From: a virus
Strand: one strand, 5' to 3'
Virus record (IMG/VR): IMGVR_UViG_3300012920_000366
Span: 1 to 20,438 of that record
Length of the DNA stretch: 20,438 bases
Below, piece after piece: positions 18,774 through 20,438 of the stretch. The stretch's first letter is position 1; each line of letters opens with the position of its first letter. The notes below the pieces were generated by a model. It was given only the letters and a program-made list of their open reading frames with translations, made no database searches and was not told where the DNA came from. Made by a program: the position numbers and the translations under genes.

Positions 18774-20438
18774 CTATCTTGCGTTGGCGTGTTTGAATGG
18801 TGTAGATGCTATTGCGAACCCTACTAGGTCGCCTGACCCAATAGATGAGTTTGAGCTACGAACTCTAAATCCGTTACTTAACAGGTCTAGGTAGTCTGTA
18901 GAAGATTCAGACGCTGGACTATGAGCCTTGAGGGCATCATTATCCACGTTGTATCCCTCTCGCTTTTCGTCAAATATTAGCCAATCTCCCGTACTGTCTT
19001 TTCGTTTTAGAATCACCCAAGATGGCCTAAATCCAAGATAGCAAAATGCATCCGATGAAGTGTCTAGCGCGAACGCCTTGCTAAATCCTTCGACGCCAGT
19101 AAACGCCCAGATGCGTAGGTTGAATCCGAACTCGTCGGTATCAGCAAAAGTTGAGCCTAATTTGATGTAATCAGCGTGAGCCGCACCTGACGGGAAATAA
19201 GTGCTGTCAGGTGCTTGGGCTGAATCGTAATCTAGGTACAAATAGTTTCCGCTGGTTAAATCTTTATGAAAGGCAATAAATCCAGTAAAGTTTTCAGAGT
19301 AGGCATCGGTAGTAACAAAGAAAAACTCCGGTGCTGCTGACAAGCTGTGCGCCACCTCAAGGTTGCCGCTGGTCGCTGGTGACACTTCAATCGTAGTCAC
19401 CCCCGCTGATGAGTTGTAATGTTCATTGGTCGGTGCAGTGTAAGAATTGTTCCAAGATGAACTGTCTCCAGTGCTTCCTAGCTTCCAGAGCCACGCCACA
19501 TATCGTTCAGCCACTGGGGTGCCGTAAGGGTTATTATCATAATAATTTGTTTCCCCCGCTTTATCTACCGTAATGCCTCGGTTTGTACCCGACCCCGCGC
19601 TAAACGAAATCACCCCTTCCTCGCCAGAATTTAGGTATGGGCCACCTTCGCTAGAAATTACATCGGCATCTATGTTATACCCTCCTGTGCTAGTGCCTGT
19701 AATTGTGTCGAACAAGTAATGTCCGTATTCATTGTAGGAGCTTGCGGTATAAGATGCTCCGGCACTGTTGTCTCGATCTTTTATCCACGCCATCCCAACG
19801 TCAAAGTTTACCCCAGTAACATTTTGCGTAGAACCGCTGCTATTTACTAAATCTGAATTGCCAACGTAGGTTAGTATCCCAAAATGCTCTGACGGCGTAA
19901 CGGCTGGGGTGCCGAGATTTCCGGTGTTCAGGCTTTGGAATCCGGTGGGCGGAGCGTAGTAAAATTCGGATTGGCTAGTGTCCTGCCCGCTTGATTTGTT
20001 ATTAGCGAATGTTGGGTCTTGCCCTGCGTTTAATATAAATACATCAGCATTTGCATTACAGAAAATCGCTGGCCCCCAAGTATGACCAGACAAATCGCTA
20101 AACGCTGGCGTTGCTGTGTTGCCCGAAATGGCACTAGCGGTTGTGGTGGTGGAAGCGTCGTCTGTGTACCAAGTCCCATTCTTTCCGCACCACAATTTAT
20201 TATTATCTAAATCTAGTGCAAACTGGAGTATGTCACCTTGGTCGTAATCTACAAAAGCCGAGCCAGTGTTTGAGCCATTAAACTTCATCCCAGCGTGGCT
20301 CTCGCCAGCAATGTTTCCGCTGCCATTTTTACTAGCCCAAGCTCGGCCTGTTCCATCGGTGTCGCCGCAGAGATAATTAGTAGTCGGCTCATCCCCGCCG
20401 CGAGAATAATAGCTGCTAATCCCAACGCGCGGATAATC
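18774..20438 (-). CDS. SPRY-domain tail fibre/adhesin, N-terminus outside the window
   Basis: The frame stays open from the right edge to a TAG at 18774-18776: 554 residues are visible, and the internal ATG at 20286-20288 is not the likely start because the reading continues upstream without a stop. Near the edge the sequence gives a SPRY-like domain: SYYSRGGDEPTTNYLCGD, then GDILQFALDLDNNKLWCGKN (about residues 68-87 of the visible part), then GTWYT and GPAIFC...VFILNAGQDPTF. This matches the 'gD.igvalDldn..l.f..nG.w' heart of SPRY and the 'aFs dlsg' to 'lNfGQ.pf' end. The remainder is rich in Ser, Thr, Gly and Tyr with beta-strand repeats (GYVAW-like, FYFFVTTDAY), as in phage adhesins. It is probably a surface-contact fibre, with its assembly protein next. 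Confidence 0.75.
   Translation of the reverse strand, partial: DYPRVGISSYYSRGGDEPTTNYLCGDTDGTGRAWASKNGSGNIAGESHAGMKFNGSNTGSAFVDYDQGDILQFALDLDNNKLWCGKNGTWYTDDASTTTTASAISGNTATPAFSDLSGHTWGPAIFCNANADVFILNAGQDPTFANNKSSGQDTSQSEFYYAPPTGFQSLNTGNLGTPAVTPSEHFGILTYVGNSDLVNSSGSTQNVTGVNFDVGMAWIKDRDNSAGASYTASSYNEYGHYLFDTITGTSTGGYNIDADVISSEGGPYLNSGEEGVISFSAGSGTNRGITVDKAGETNYYDNNPYGTPVAERYVAWLWKLGSTGDSSSWNNSYTAPTNEHYNSSAGVTTIEVSPATSGNLEVAHSLSAAPEFFFVTTDAYSENFTGFIAFHKDLTSGNYLYLDYDSAQAPDSTYFPSGAAHADYIKLGSTFADTDEFGFNLRIWAFTGVEGFSKAFALDTSSDAFCYLGFRPSWVILKRKDSTGDWLIFDEKREGYNVDNDALKAHSPASESSTDYLDLLSNGFRVRSSNSSIGSGDLVGFAIASTPFKHANAR

Noticed and set aside
18940-19789. TTATCCACG at 18940-18948 and 19781-19789 as DnaA boxes
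   Set aside because: Both differ from the consensus at the last base, lie 840 bases apart inside a tail fibre gene, and form no cluster, so an origin here is unsupported.

Overview
This window reads as part of a tailed-phage genome (Caudoviricetes), most likely a podovirus-type virus, seen as densely packed genes with no cellular housekeeping functions. Host and closest relative cannot be named from sequence alone. Genes run in two convergent blocks: a plus-strand early/recombination block (1-4594) and a minus-strand virion/lysis block (20438 down to 4581). They meet tail to tail with a 14-bp overlap and no visible terminator.

Plus-strand block. It opens with two uncertain overlapping reading frames and a textbook Rho-independent terminator (374-411). 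Then come a ribbon-helix-helix regulator candidate, a PD-(D/E)XK resolvase-like nuclease, an ERF-type single-strand annealing protein, a Cas4/RecB-like Fe-S nuclease split into two ORFs, a small protein with an SSB-like C-terminal tip, a DnaA domain IV-like DNA-binding protein and a small ORF. Together these look like a replication/recombination module. The nuclease is interrupted by about 1.1 kb carrying four genes chained by ATGA overlaps: a MazG-like candidate, another PD-(D/E)XK protein, a 28-aa membrane microprotein and a 62-aa protein. A 9-bp direct repeat (AAGGAGATA at 1950 and 3035) flanks this insert in the same codon phase, and joining across it restores one uninterrupted nuclease frame of 247 codons.

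Minus-strand block, in transcription order. It starts with a SPRY-domain tail fibre/adhesin that continues past the right edge. Next are a tail-fibre-assembly-type protein, two tiny basic proteins, a XhlA-like membrane protein, a holin candidate, an 81-aa protein overlapping a small lipoprotein candidate, and a collar-domain fibre. Then comes a series that matches T7 genes 11-16 in order: tail tubular A-like, tail tubular B-like, GNAT-like gp13 position, gp14-, gp15- and gp16-like ejection proteins, the last 1615 aa. A PD-(D/E)XK endonuclease and a small unknown protein end the block.

The strongest non-coding signal is a dispersed 16-bp palindrome (AGTACTGNNCAGTACT and close variants) found eight times across both blocks, often at gene boundaries, where it twice contributes to the stop codon. 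It can also be read as two 10-bp direct repeats. The ribbon-helix-helix protein, encoded just downstream of one copy, is the obvious candidate to bind it. Three intergenic segments in the early block (707-772, 1654-1763, 3919-3964) can fold into long stems just upstream of start codons. No gap above 300 bases lacks a gene, and no tRNA, CRISPR array, transposase or integrase was seen.
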